A stretch of DNA of 64,000 bases from Coprococcus_C hominis (GCF_020687505.1 NZ_JAJEQT010000008.1); one strand, 5' to 3'; positions 1-9,299 are shown, numbered from the stretch's first letter. Numbers and translations are program-made. Notes: generated by a model from the letters alone, not told the origin.

Positions 1-713
1 CTGACGGAAGGATTGATGATCTCATATTCACCGGCATAAGAATTCTGGATTGTGATTGCCTCATTCTCCCATGCCACAAGCACATCGCCCTTTTTGTTCT
101 CTACGAAGGTCGTTGTAGCGCCTCTGGCACCGGAATCCATCACAGAAACCCGGCTGTATAACTTCCGCATGAAATCCTGTTGCCCAGATTCTTCCTTATT
201 TACCGTCTTCGCATAGCTTAAAGCAGCCAAGAAATTCCAGCACGCGCCACCGCTGCTCTTCGGGTCGGGCGTAATAACCTCCACATCCTCACGGATCAGA
301 TCATTCCAATCCTGAATCTGCTTCGGGTTACCCTTTCTTACAAGGAATACGATGGTCGATGTATATGGAGAGGAATCATCGCTGAATTCCTCTTTCCATC
401 CCGCATCGATCAATCCGGTATTCTGGATCAGTGTAATATCATGTTCGAGTGCGAGTGTTACAACATCCGCATTACAGCCCTCCACGACGGATCGCGCCTG
501 TGCACCGGAACCACCATGCGACTGGATAACCTCCACAGTCTCGCCATATGTATCCTGATAATGTTCCTCGAACATCTGATTATATGCTTCATAGAATTCC
601 CGCGTCGGATCATATGACACATTTGTAATTCGGATTGTCCCGTCCTCCTGCTTTCCGCATCCGGTCAGAAGGAGCGCAAATGCAAGGAGTCCGAGCATCA
701 GTTTTTTCTTCAT
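1..713 (-). CDS. Sulfate/thiosulfate-type ABC transporter substrate-binding lipoprotein (partial)
   Basis: The gene runs off the left edge, so only about 237 N-terminal residues are visible of a family that is usually about 330 long. It starts MKKKLMLGLLAFALLLTGCG, a lipoprotein signal peptide with a lipobox (LLTGC), so the mature protein would be tethered outside the membrane. Downstream are stretches typical of the Sbp/CysP family: an N-terminal 'ITNVSYDPTREFY' segment, 'SHGGSGAQARSV', and 'NPKQIQDWNDL'. The family captures sulfate or thiosulfate for an ABC importer. It lies directly downstream of cysK on the same strand with a 12 bp gap, so the two are probably co-transcribed for sulfur assimilation. 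Permease and ATPase genes would be expected beyond the window edge. Confidence 0.85.
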   Translation of the reverse strand, partial: MKKKLMLGLLAFALLLTGCGKQEDGTIRITNVSYDPTREFYEAYNQMFEEHYQDTYGETVEVIQSHGGSGAQARSVVEGCNADVVTLALEHDITLIQNTGLIDAGWKEEFSDDSSPYTSTIVFLVRKGNPKQIQDWNDLIREDVEVITPDPKSSGGACWNFLAALSYAKTVNKEESGQQDFMRKLYSRVSVMDSGARGATTTFVENKKGDVLVAWENEAITIQNSYAGEYEIINPSV

Positions 714-725
714 AATGTTCCTTTT

Positions 726-1652
726 TTATACAAAGAGTGAAGTTGATAAATATCTCTCCCCGGTATCCGGAAGCAATACAACGATTGTCTTTCCTTCATT
801 CTCCGGACGCTTTGCAAGCTCGGTTGCAGCGAACAGTGCAGCTCCGGAAGAGATACCAACGAGTACGCCATCGGTTCTTGCTACATCTCTGGATGTCTCA
901 AATGCTGCATCGTTTTCTACCGGGATGATCTCATCTAAGATATCCATACGAAGCACATCTGGTACGAATCCGGCACCGATACCCTGAATCTTATGTGGAC
1001 CCGGCTTTCCTCCGGAAAGAACCGGGGAGCTTGCAGGCTCTACTGCAACCACCTTCACATCCGGATTTTTCTCTTTCAGCCCAAGTCCGGTTCCTGTTAC
1101 GGTTCCGCCTGTACCTACGGCTGATACGAAGATGTCAACCTGTCCGTCTGTATCATTCCAGATCTCCTGTGCTGTCGTTGCCTTATGGATGGCTGGATTT
1201 GCAGCATTCTCAAACTGCTGTGGAATAAATGCATTTCCATATTCCTCCTTCAGACTCTCTGCCTTGGCGATTGCTCCCTTCATGCCATCGCGTCCAGGTG
1301 TCAGGACAATTTCTGCGCCAAGTGCACCTACGATCTTCCGACGCTCCACGCTCATCGTATCCGGCATTGTCAGGATCAGATGCAGTCCCTTTGCCGCACA
1401 TACAAATGCAAGACCGATTCCGGTGTTACCGCTTGTCGGCTCAATGATGATCGTATCCTGATTGATCTTGCCATCCTTGATTCCCTGCTCGATCATCGCA
1501 TTTGCGACACGATCCTTCACACTTCCAAGTGGGTTGAAGTACTCAAGCTTGACTACGATCTTTGCCTTTAAGTCCTGCTCCTTCTCGTAATTTGTAAGCT
1601 CCAGAAGCGGAGTATTTCCAATCAATTCGGTTAACTGTTTTGCAATCTTCAT
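726..1652 (-). CDS. cysK: Cysteine synthase (O-acetylserine sulfhydrylase)
   Basis: A 308-residue PLP enzyme making cysteine from O-acetylserine and sulfide. The substrate-loop motif 'TSGNTGIGLAF' and the PLP-lysine context 'NPLGSVKDR' near residue 45 are both present. The C-terminal region 'VGISSGAAL' and 'VVLLPDTGERYLST' is also typical. Length is normal for CysK. It is first in an operon with the sulfate-type binding lipoprotein and is preceded by a strong promoter with repeated TAGGAAT-type motifs (see separate entries), which suggests control by sulfur or cysteine status. CysK and CysM are hard to tell apart by eye. Confidence 0.95.
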   Translation of the reverse strand: MKIAKQLTELIGNTPLLELTNYEKEQDLKAKIVVKLEYFNPLGSVKDRVANAMIEQGIKDGKINQDTIIIEPTSGNTGIGLAFVCAAKGLHLILTMPDTMSVERRKIVGALGAEIVLTPGRDGMKGAIAKAESLKEEYGNAFIPQQFENAANPAIHKATTAQEIWNDTDGQVDIFVSAVGTGGTVTGTGLGLKEKNPDVKVVAVEPASSPVLSGGKPGPHKIQGIGAGFVPDVLRMDILDEIIPVENDAAFETSRDVARTDGVLVGISSGAALFAATELAKRPENEGKTIVVLLPDTGERYLSTSLFV

Positions 1653-1705
1653 CTTTGTTTTCTCCTTTTCTTTTTCGTTTCTATTTTTGCCATTTCCTAC
1701 ATTTC

Positions 1706-1724
1706 ATACCTATTTAGTAGGAAT
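1706..1724. promoter_or_regulatory. Candidate operator in the cysK leader
   Basis: A 19 bp interrupted inverted repeat, ATACCTA-TTTAG-TAGGAAT, sits downstream of the cysK -10 box. Related copies of the half-site occur at 1692-1700 (ATTTCCTAC) and 1758-1765 (ATTCCTAC). Three half-sites within 80 bp suggest a repressor site. An Rrf2-type sulfur regulator such as CymR is the obvious guess, but that is inference. Confidence 0.45.
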
Positions 1725-1744
1725 AGTATGCATTCGTTGAGAAG

Positions 1745-1773
1745 ATATTACTACTCAATTCCTACAAAGTCAA
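1745..1773 (-). promoter_or_regulatory. Sigma-A promoter of cysK
   Basis: On the minus strand TTGACT is followed by a 17 bp spacer and TAATAT, pointing into cysK, with a leader of about 90 bases. One GTAGGAAT motif lies inside the spacer. Confidence 0.75.
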
Positions 1774-1804
1774 TAGGTTTTCAAAGGAAAATTAGAAAAA
1801 TTTA

Positions 1805-1837
1805 GAAAAAAACAGACATGCAATTTCCTGCATGTCT
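1805..1837 (-). terminator. Intrinsic terminator of the MoxR-DUF58-transglutaminase operon
   Basis: A nine-base-pair stem, AGACATGCA/TGCATGTCT, with a six-base loop is followed on the minus strand by a run of seven T. It overlaps the end of the transglutaminase gene. Confidence 0.8.
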
Positions 1838-4172
1838 ATTTTTCTGCTGCCCGCCGCAGTTTCTTCAGATATTCCTGCGTCTTTTTATAGGTTGCTTCTT
1901 CCACGGACTGATTCGAGAAGCCCGCGATGTTCAAGATTTCAATTACTGTTCCGGCTTGCGGTTCCAACTCTGTTCTCGCCTCTCCCTGTGCCATATGGGT
2001 AAGCATATATTGGATTTGATTCTCATAGTTTTTACATGTTGCAAACTCCGTATGCCGTTTCTCGTAACGTTTCACCATCCGGCTGTAATATAAGATCAGC
2101 TTATCATTATAGGAAGCTTTGGCAAATCGGATATAGAATAACATCCATAGTACAAACTGTTTTCCAAGCAGAAATACAACAAATCCAGCAGCGATCACAG
2201 CCAGTCCATACACGATATTCCGCATCAGATTGTCCGGAATCGTCAGTGCATTTCCATTCTCTGTAACCGTATCGGAACCACTTTCGTCGCCGCCCATGAA
2301 ATCTGCAAACTCATCCCAGAAATTCGTGATATCCTCATCGTCGCTTGACGACGGTGTCACATCCACCGGATACCAGCCGATTACCGGATCGTACACCTCC
2401 ACCCATGCATGTGCATCGGCATCAGTCACATCCACTTTTACATATGCAGTCTCACCAATCTCAGAATAGCCATCATAATAATCTGCATAATCCGCGCCAT
2501 CGACCAGCTCGCCACTTAATATCTGATCGTAATCAATCGCATAACCTTCCACATACCGTGCCGGAATTCCCATGTATCGGAAGATCAGCACCGCCGCACT
2601 TGCAAAATAAGAACAATAGCCTTTCTTATTTTCCAACAGGAAATAGTTGACAAAATCCTTTTTCTTTGGTGTCTTTCCCGGACGGACGGTATACGGATAA
2701 TTCTCCTGATAATAATTTTTCAGTTCCTCGATCACATGATCTGTCGTTCCGATTGTTCCAAGCTCCGATGCAACCTGTGACACCGCCTCTAAATTCTCCT
2801 CCGGCACATACAGATCCATATCATTATACGCCACAGACTCTGACGTCACGGATGCACGGTTTCCTGCCACACGCGGATAATAGGTGATCGTATAACCGTT
2901 CCGTATCGCTTCTGCGTCCGCAGTATAATACGGCTGATACAACTGAGGATACACACCCACACACTGAATCTCCATCGTTGCTTTGGCACTGCCCTCACGG
3001 TTCTCCTCGTATTGTTCTTTCAGCGATCTTACCTCCGCACTCGTGTCCATGCCATCATAATTCCGGATTTCACTCATCGGTGTCCACTCGTTCGCATATG
3101 GGTTATATCGGACGCCAGTAAAAGATTTCAGGTAGATCCGGTTTGATGTATATGGTGCCATCTTCACAACCAGATCGGTCTGGTTATCCAGATAAACCGT
3201 AGAAACCTCTCCCAGCTTTCCACCTCCAACACCGCCGTTGGTACCAGTTCTGTGATACAAGCCCTCAAAACCGTCGACCAGTAACGTCGACATCGCCGCC
3301 ATTGTCAGATCTTTATATTTGTTTCCGGTGTATCCGACATTAAATGACTCCTTCGGGCGAAAGCTGCTTGCCGCCGTCACGACCAGTATTGCAGTAACTA
3401 CCGCCAGTACCCCTGCCTGCACCATTGCTTTCACGTCATAGACATAGGCAACCTCTTTTTTCTTTTTTCCCTGCACCTGAAACTGTGCATTGCTCCGCTT
3501 GACTGATACCTGCGGACTGTAATGCTTTCCCGCCTTAAATATAATCGCCATAGCCACACCGGCAAGCATCATAAGCACATACAACAGATCCGGCTCCATC
3601 GTCAGATAAAGCGGAATCAGATTCAGACACATGATAATCACGATTGCCGTCACATACTGCATCCGTCGGGAAATATAGACATTTAATAAGATGTCAAGCA
3701 CAATACCGATAAAGAGTGCCACAAACGTGACTGTCACATACCGGTTGCCAATTTTCTCCTCATATAACCTCTGAATATCCACATCGAAATACTGGGCTGC
3801 ATTATCGACCGTGATGTTCACGATCGCATAAAATCCACTGTTGATGTAATCGCGGAATGTAAATACCAGAAATGCAAAGGTGACAAACAAAAACAGATAA
3901 CCGAGGTTTTCCACCATCAATCGGTAATACAACATTGCACAGCCAAGCGATGTCAGTAAAATCAAAGCATGGCAAAGCCCGACATGAAACGAAATGTCAA
4001 ATGCCGTCAGATAAAAACCGATACTTCCCATCGAAAGAAGATAGACAATGAAGCCCTTCAACAACAGAGTAAGCACCCGGTTTTCCTTCTTCTCGAAGAA
4101 TTCCTCCTGCAGGTACACACCCTCGCACAGTTCCATCGATTCAATTGTATCTGCATGTTTCTTTTTTGCCAT
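1836..4172 (-). CDS. Transglutaminase-like membrane protein (TgpA type)
   Basis: A 778-residue protein. The first 240 residues contain several hydrophobic segments ('GFIVYLLSMGSIGFYL', 'YLFLFVTFAFLVF'), with another near residue 275 and a last one near 690. Between them is an extracytoplasmic transglutaminase-like core with the expected Cys, His and Asp: 'LENKKGYCSYFASAAVLIFRYMGIPARYVEGY', 'DADAHAWVEVYDPVIGWYPVDVTPS'. This architecture matches TgpA/YebA proteins. It is the last gene of an operon with a MoxR AAA+ ATPase and a DUF58 protein. That trio is conserved in many bacteria and is thought to act in envelope or complex assembly; the substrate is unknown. A terminator overlaps its end. Confidence 0.85.
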   Translation of the reverse strand: MAKKKHADTIESMELCEGVYLQEEFFEKKENRVLTLLLKGFIVYLLSMGSIGFYLTAFDISFHVGLCHALILLTSLGCAMLYYRLMVENLGYLFLFVTFAFLVFTFRDYINSGFYAIVNITVDNAAQYFDVDIQRLYEEKIGNRYVTVTFVALFIGIVLDILLNVYISRRMQYVTAIVIIMCLNLIPLYLTMEPDLLYVLMMLAGVAMAIIFKAGKHYSPQVSVKRSNAQFQVQGKKKKEVAYVYDVKAMVQAGVLAVVTAILVVTAASSFRPKESFNVGYTGNKYKDLTMAAMSTLLVDGFEGLYHRTGTNGGVGGGKLGEVSTVYLDNQTDLVVKMAPYTSNRIYLKSFTGVRYNPYANEWTPMSEIRNYDGMDTSAEVRSLKEQYEENREGSAKATMEIQCVGVYPQLYQPYYTADAEAIRNGYTITYYPRVAGNRASVTSESVAYNDMDLYVPEENLEAVSQVASELGTIGTTDHVIEELKNYYQENYPYTVRPGKTPKKKDFVNYFLLENKKGYCSYFASAAVLIFRYMGIPARYVEGYAIDYDQILSGELVDGADYADYYDGYSEIGETAYVKVDVTDADAHAWVEVYDPVIGWYPVDVTPSSSDDEDITNFWDEFADFMGGDESGSDTVTENGNALTIPDNLMRNIVYGLAVIAAGFVVFLLGKQFVLWMLFYIRFAKASYNDKLILYYSRMVKRYEKRHTEFATCKNYENQIQYMLTHMAQGEARTELEPQAGTVIEILNIAGFSNQSVEEATYKKTQEYLKKLRRAAEK

Positions 4173-4180
4173 ATTATAAC

Positions 4181-5221
4181 CTACTCATTTTCCCGCACCT
4201 GCATCTGCGCACCCTGTCCATCACTAAATACATGCAGATATGCATGCATTTCCGGGTACACCAGTGCCATATGATCTGCCGCTTCACTCGGATTCTTATA
4301 TGCCTTCTCATAATACAAACGGGCAAACGCCGCATCTAGTTCTTCCTTATAATCAATCCTCACATCTTCATATTCATAGCGGTTTGTACTCCAATACAAA
4401 AGCCGCACGGTCGTCTGCTCCTGTATCAGTTCCAGAATCACGGAATACGTCATCGTCAGAATCGCCGCCAGATTCACCGGTTGATCGATAAAAAGCTCCG
4501 GCACGATCACAAGCTGGTGATCCGACATACTCACGCGATCCTTCACCATCAGGATATCCCGCTTTGCCGACAGCTTCCAATGGATACTCATCAGCTTATC
4601 GCCCGGAATATACTCCCGGACTTCCTGCACGTCAGAGAAATCATTGCCCCGTTTTGAGCTTTCCTCGCTCTCCAACATGCCCTGTTCAAGTGCCGTCTTT
4701 TCATATGCGATATCCGTCACAGCCCGCGGCAGGATACTAAGCTCCGCCGTCTGCTCCACGTTTTTCTTCAATCGAAAAAATCCCATCAGATCTTTGATAT
4801 ACACACGTGACACACTGATCTTTAACAGTCCCGGATACGTCGCCACAACCGGAAGCGTAAGGGTATATCCTTTTCCCGCATGTACCGGCACGGAAAATAC
4901 CTGTTGCCCGATCGTCTCCATCAGAGTGTTCTCCACATTTACGATCAGCTTCGTATCCAGCGAGACAAACCACGTTGGATTTTTGATCTGTATCGTAAAA
5001 TACGCAGTCTCCCCCTGTACCCCATAGGAATCCTGCGCATGATGAATCTCTACCTGCAAATAATGCCGCAATACCCACACCGACATTGCGGAAAGGATTG
5101 GTCCAGCCACCATCAGCACAAGCACCAGAAAATAAAACTGGCTATGCAGAAAATAGTAGATCATCCCATTTACAAAGAGCAATAACCCATATCCAATTAT
5201 CCGAACAATATATTCTGCCAA
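4181..5221 (-). CDS. DUF58 family protein of the MoxR operon
   Basis: A 346-residue protein with two membrane segments at the N-terminus ('GYGLLLFVNGMIYYFL' and 'YFLVLVLMVAGPIL') followed by a beta-rich region. The DUF58 signature comes near residues 195-215: 'GNDFSDVQEVREYIPGDKLMSIHWKLSAKRDILMVK', cut here into its recognisable 'REY.PGD....IHWK.SA' core. The start is a TTG with GAGGG eight bases upstream, just past the MoxR stop codon, so translation is probably coupled. DUF58 proteins carry a vWA-like fold and are partners of MoxR ATPases. Confidence 0.85.
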   Translation of the reverse strand: MAEYIVRIIGYGLLLFVNGMIYYFLHSQFYFLVLVLMVAGPILSAMSVWVLRHYLQVEIHHAQDSYGVQGETAYFTIQIKNPTWFVSLDTKLIVNVENTLMETIGQQVFSVPVHAGKGYTLTLPVVATYPGLLKISVSRVYIKDLMGFFRLKKNVEQTAELSILPRAVTDIAYEKTALEQGMLESEESSKRGNDFSDVQEVREYIPGDKLMSIHWKLSAKRDILMVKDRVSMSDHQLVIVPELFIDQPVNLAAILTMTYSVILELIQEQTTVRLLYWSTNRYEYEDVRIDYKEELDAAFARLYYEKAYKNPSEAADHMALVYPEMHAYLHVFSDGQGAQMQVRENE

Positions 5222-5224
5222 TCC

Positions 5225-6160
5225 TTATACCCTCGGTGCTGTAACATTTGCGATCACCATTCCGATCGCCTGCTGCATTGTGATACCCTGTGCCTTTCCA
5301 CGTGCTGACAGCTTCACTCGATGTCCTAATACATCACGCGCTACATCCTGCACATCCTTGGCACAGACATAATCTCTGCCGTCGATCACTGCCATTGCCT
5401 TTGCCATACGCAAAAGTGCGATCGTACCTCGCGGGCTGGCACCCATCGAAAAGATCTCCATCGTCCGGGTTGCCTCCACCAGATTTACAATATACTCATA
5501 GATTTCATCTTTCACATAGAGATCATTTGTCATCGCACGCAACGCAAGCACCTCTTCCATCGAGATGACTTCCTGCACCTTCGAAAGTGGTTTCCCTGCA
5601 TTTCCTTTCAGAATTGCCACTGCATCTGCATGACTTGGATACCCCATGGACAAACACACCATAAAACGGTCAAGCTGGGATTCCGGCAGCATCTGCGTAC
5701 CAGAAGAACCATATGGATTCTCTGTTGCGATTACGACAAATGGATCTGGCAACGGCCGGGTCACACCGTCAACCGTCGCCGTTTTTTCTTCCATAACTTC
5801 AAGCAATGCGGACTGTGTCTTCGGCGAGGTTCGGTTAATCTCATCCGCTAAGAACAGATTCGTAAATACCGCACCTTCCCGGTATTCAAACTCCTTGGTG
5901 GCAGAGTTATACATGGAAAATCCCAGGATATCACTCGGCAGTACATCCGGCGTAAACTGCACACGCTTATAGTGCATTGACATACTCTTTGCAAAGGTTG
6001 TTGCAAGCGTCGTCTTACCTACACCCGGAATATCCTCCATCAGAATATGTCCGCCTGCAATCACGGCAGCAAGAACCTTCTTTACAACATCCTCCTTGCC
6101 CTTGATCACTTTATTTACTTCCGCCTGCACCTGTTCGAGCTTCTGACTCATTCCGTCCAT
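5225..6160 (-). CDS. MoxR family AAA+ ATPase
   Basis: About 311 residues. Walker A is 'EDIPGVGKTTLA' near residue 45 and Walker B is 'LFLADEINRTSPKTQSAL' near residue 110, with the MoxR-typical 'ENPYGSSGTQMLPESQLDRF' around residue 155. It is a chaperone-like ATPase that probably remodels partners made by the two downstream genes. I place the start at the ATG preceded by GGGAGG seven bases upstream, two codons inside the longest frame. It is first in the operon. Confidence 0.93.
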   Translation of the reverse strand: MDGMSQKLEQVQAEVNKVIKGKEDVVKKVLAAVIAGGHILMEDIPGVGKTTLATTFAKSMSMHYKRVQFTPDVLPSDILGFSMYNSATKEFEYREGAVFTNLFLADEINRTSPKTQSALLEVMEEKTATVDGVTRPLPDPFVVIATENPYGSSGTQMLPESQLDRFMVCLSMGYPSHADAVAILKGNAGKPLSKVQEVISMEEVLALRAMTNDLYVKDEIYEYIVNLVEATRTMEIFSMGASPRGTIALLRMAKAMAVIDGRDYVCAKDVQDVARDVLGHRVKLSARGKAQGITMQQAIGMVIANVTAPRV

Positions 6161-6190
6161 CTGCACACCTCCCGCATCTTTACAACTATC

Positions 6191-7363
6191 TTATTCCTTT
6201 ACGATTCCGAGCTTCTTTGCCTCATCCGATACTGCCTTGGCAACGACCTTTGCCACTCTCTCATCAAAAGCACCCGGAATGATATACTCCTCATTTAATT
6301 CCTCATCTGTTACGATCGAAGCAATTGCCTTGGCTGCCGCAATCTTCATCTCCTCTGTGATTGCCTTTGCCTTCGCATCCAGCGCACCACGGAAAATACC
6401 AGGGAATACAAGCACGTTGTTGATCTGGTTTGGATAATCAGAACGACCGGTTGCCATCACGCGCACGCCGCCCTTCTTTGCTTCCTCTGGCATGATCTCC
6501 GGTGTTGGATTTGCCATTGCGAATACGATTGGATCGTTTGCCATCGATGCGACCATCTCTGCAGTTACAATATTCGGTGCAGACACACCGATAAAGACAT
6601 CCTTGCCCTTCATGATCTCAGCAAGCGCCCCAGTCTGCTTATCTTTATTTGTCACCTCTGCCATCGCTGCTTGTGCCGGATTCATCCAGTCCTCACCCGG
6701 ACAAAGTGCTCCGTTTTTATCGACCAGTACAACATTCCCGATACCGAGTGCGAGCAACAGCTTGCAGATAGAAATACCTGCGGAACCAGCTCCATTGATC
6801 ACAACATTTGCCTTATCAAATGGCTTTCCAACCAGCTTCAATGCATTGATCAATCCTGCCGATACAACAATCGCTGTACCATGCTGATCATCATGGAATA
6901 CCGGAATATCCAGCTCTTCCTTCAGACGGCTCTCAATCTCAAAACAACGTGGAGCAGAAATATCCTCCAGATTGATACCACCGAATACCGGTGCGATCCG
7001 CTTTACTGTTTCCACGATCTCATCGACATCTTTTGTATCCAGACAGATTGGAAATGCATCCACGCCTGCAAACCGTTTGAACAGCACAGACTTTCCTTCC
7101 ATAACTGGAATCGCAGCCTCCGGTCCGATGTCGCCAAGTCCAAGTACAGCCGTACCATCGGATACAACAGCAACGGTATTTGCCTTGCAGGTATATTTGT
7201 ATACGTCAGCCGGATTCGCATGAATCTTACGGCATGGCTCTGCAACACCTGGTGTATAAGCGGTGCTTAAGTCATCGCGGTCATTGATTGCGACCTTGGA
7301 GACAACCTCCAGCTTTCCGTGATTTTCTTCATGCATCTTCAAGCTCATCTGATTATAGTCCAT
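6191..7363 (-). CDS. Malic enzyme (NAD(P)-dependent, decarboxylating)
   Basis: A 390-residue short-form bacterial malic enzyme converting malate to pyruvate and CO2. Conserved elements include 'STAYTPGVAEPCRKI', 'VLGLGDIGPEAAIPVMEGKS', the metal-site region 'PVFHDDQHGTAIVV' and the dinucleotide fold 'VVINGAGSAGISICKLL'. The start has a GAGGG ribosome site. It could supply reducing power or pyruvate. The cofactor preference cannot be read by eye. Confidence 0.93.
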   Translation of the reverse strand: MDYNQMSLKMHEENHGKLEVVSKVAINDRDDLSTAYTPGVAEPCRKIHANPADVYKYTCKANTVAVVSDGTAVLGLGDIGPEAAIPVMEGKSVLFKRFAGVDAFPICLDTKDVDEIVETVKRIAPVFGGINLEDISAPRCFEIESRLKEELDIPVFHDDQHGTAIVVSAGLINALKLVGKPFDKANVVINGAGSAGISICKLLLALGIGNVVLVDKNGALCPGEDWMNPAQAAMAEVTNKDKQTGALAEIMKGKDVFIGVSAPNIVTAEMVASMANDPIVFAMANPTPEIMPEEAKKGGVRVMATGRSDYPNQINNVLVFPGIFRGALDAKAKAITEEMKIAAAKAIASIVTDEELNEEYIIPGAFDERVAKVVAKAVSDEAKKLGIVKE

Positions 7364-7397
7364 CTTTGTTTCCCTCGGCTTTCTTATTTCATTTATT

Positions 7398-7658
7398 TTA
7401 GTTCATCTTTACATGATCAATTTCGTCATTGCAGTTTTTGATTGACTCTTTTGCAGCGTCAATCTTCTCTACCAACGGCGAAAATTCCGGATCCATCTGC
7501 GCACCCTCTTTTACCTTATTGTAGAAGATCTCACCGATTGCCTCATATGTCTCCTTGATATTTGCCTTTTCCTTGCTGATCTTTGCTTTCAGCTTTGTAA
7601 CCTCCACTGCGTCACCAGCTTCACTCTTCACTGTCTTTACAAAATCCTTAAATGCCAT
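7398..7658 (-). CDS. Small coiled-coil protein of unknown function
   Basis: About 86 residues, charged and helical ('VTKLKAKISKEKANIKETYEAIGEIFYNKVKEGAQ'), with no signal peptide or membrane segment. I place the start at the second ATG of the frame, which has AGGAGGG at a better spacing. It resembles the small 'zinc-ribbon-less' coiled-coil proteins often next to stress or envelope genes in Clostridia, but I do not recognise a named family. It lies between malic enzyme and a four-helix membrane protein, all on the same strand. Confidence 0.65.
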   Translation of the reverse strand: MAFKDFVKTVKSEAGDAVEVTKLKAKISKEKANIKETYEAIGEIFYNKVKEGAQMDPEFSPLVEKIDAAKESIKNCNDEIDHVKMN

Positions 7659-7689
7659 TTTCATACCCTCCTACACTTTTTCTATTTTA

Positions 7690-8367
7690 CTAACAGGTAC
7701 TGCCTGTCTTTTTATACAACTTCAAACCATACATCTGTCCAAACAGATTTACCACTGCACAAACCAGATTTGCAATCAGCACATACAGGTAAATCGTATA
7801 AAGTCCGATCTGCTTATGCATCTCCACTCTGGAGAACATATTGGCGATATCTCCGGTCTTCGAATGTCCAATCAAATAAAGCACCAGTGTTGCTACCGCC
7901 AGTATCGTCATCGCAACGGAGATTGGGAAGAGTGGTTTCTTCTTTGGATTGATTGCTGTTACCGTACCTACCAGAGATAACACCACTTGTACCGCCATCA
8001 GCAGTCCCATCACATACAGAAAGATGCGGATCGATGGACTGAAATCCGCCGCAACCAGATTATCGCTCAAAAGCACGATATCGGTCTGAGTCTCATCATA
8101 CAGAGTCTGCAGAATATAATAAAATCCTCTTGCTGCTACAATCATCGCAACCACTGCGGAAGCAGCTGCCATAATCGTCATGATCATAGACATGCCGGAA
8201 TAGAAATTCATCTTCACATCTGCGGCTGTCTCCGGCTGCGCGTTCTTTGCTTCTACTGGTTTCGGTTCTGGCTTTTTCTCTGCCTGCGGCTGTTTTGGCT
8301 GCGCCTTCTCCTGTGCCTGTCTCAGCTCCTTTTTTTCCTGTTGTCTTTCTTTTTTGCTCTTACTCAT
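7690..8367 (-). CDS. Membrane protein of unknown function with charged N-terminus
   Basis: About 225 residues. The first 55 are low-complexity and rich in Lys, Gln, Glu and Pro. Four hydrophobic segments follow, near 'MIMTIMAAASAVVAMIV', 'IFLYVMGLLMAVQVVLSL', 'ISVAMTILAVATLVLYLI' and 'LYVLIANLVCAVVNLF'. The start chosen is the fourth codon of the longest frame, with AGGAG nine bases upstream. No family is recognised. It follows the radical-SAM gene on the same strand, 22 bp after that gene's stop. Confidence 0.6.
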   Translation of the reverse strand: MSKSKKERQQEKKELRQAQEKAQPKQPQAEKKPEPKPVEAKNAQPETAADVKMNFYSGMSMIMTIMAAASAVVAMIVAARGFYYILQTLYDETQTDIVLLSDNLVAADFSPSIRIFLYVMGLLMAVQVVLSLVGTVTAINPKKKPLFPISVAMTILAVATLVLYLIGHSKTGDIANMFSRVEMHKQIGLYTIYLYVLIANLVCAVVNLFGQMYGLKLYKKTGSTC

Positions 8368-8397
8368 CTTCTCCATCTCCTCATATATCTACCATTT

Positions 8398-9276
8398 TTA
8401 CATCATGTCAAACAAACTGAGCTGTGTTCCAATCGTCTTATTCTTATACTCCCGCGTGAACCGAAGCAGTTCTTCCTTATCATACTGGATTCCATGCGCC
8501 TCGCAGGTCTCACGGATGCACGCCATAATCTCGGTATAATTTTTTGTCTTCAATGTCTTCTCGTCTGCGTAAACTGCCTCATACTGATCGTAGATATCCG
8601 GGAAATTCTTATAGAGCTGCTGATAAAACCGCTCCCGGTTTCCCTCTCTTAAAACCGGACACATTTTGTCCGTCAGGATTCCATATACGCCCGCTTTCAC
8701 ACAGTACGACAACAACCCCTGTATGTTCTCCATGTCATCATTGATAAACGGCAGGATTGGTGCCAGGTTGACGATCACTGTGATGCCCCGCTCCGTGAGC
8801 TGCTGCATCAGCGAAAACCGCTCTGATGGAAGCGACGTTCCAGGCTCTAACTTTTTCGCGAGCGAATCATCATAGGTACTCAGCCGCACGATCACGATGC
8901 ATTTGGTCTTACGGTTGATCTTATCTAAGATATCAATATCCCGCAGTGCAAGCATTGAATGTGTATGTAATACCAATCCAAAATCAAACCGCTCGATCTG
9001 GTTCAGACACCGCCGCACCAGTTGCAATTCCTCTTCGAGCGGAATATACGGCTCCGACGAAGAACCGATCTGTATCATGCTCCTTGTCCGCTTTTTCTTC
9101 AATGCATACTCCAGCATATCCACAGCATGGGCTTTTACCTCGATATCTTCAAATTCGTGATCCATCCGGTGGCAGGTACTGCGTGCATCGCAGAACACAC
9201 ACGAATAACTGCATCCCCGATAGATATTCAGACCATTCTGCGGAGATAAAATTGCTTTTACTTCCTTGTAATGCAT
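8398..9276 (-). CDS. Radical SAM protein, SPL (spore photoproduct lyase)-related
   Basis: A 292-residue protein with the CxxxCxxC [4Fe-4S] motif 'RGCSYSCVFCDAR' near residue 22, and SAM-binding features 'IQIGSSSEPYIPLEEEL' and 'RLSTYDDSLAKKLEPGT', typical of the SPL/Rv2578c group. The last residues are 'TQLSLFDMM'; QLSLF matches the consensus pentapeptide for binding the DNA polymerase beta sliding clamp. This fits a protein working on DNA, but true spore photoproduct lyase activity is not established. It follows jetC after only 23 bp on the same strand, so it may be part of that operon. Confidence 0.85.
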   Translation of the reverse strand: MHYKEVKAILSPQNGLNIYRGCSYSCVFCDARSTCHRMDHEFEDIEVKAHAVDMLEYALKKKRTRSMIQIGSSSEPYIPLEEELQLVRRCLNQIERFDFGLVLHTHSMLALRDIDILDKINRKTKCIVIVRLSTYDDSLAKKLEPGTSLPSERFSLMQQLTERGITVIVNLAPILPFINDDMENIQGLLSYCVKAGVYGILTDKMCPVLREGNRERFYQQLYKNFPDIYDQYEAVYADEKTLKTKNYTEIMACIRETCEAHGIQYDKEELLRFTREYKNKTIGTQLSLFDMM

Positions 9277-9299
9277 AACTTATCCTCTGTCTTTCCCTA

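Noticed and set aside
1653..1835. S-box or T-box leader for cysK
   Set aside because: The 90-base leader holds only short repeats and no conserved riboswitch or T-box core.
8398..9276. JetD substitute
   Set aside because: The radical-SAM protein has no nuclease or Toprim motif. I list the association as a finding, not as a JetD call.
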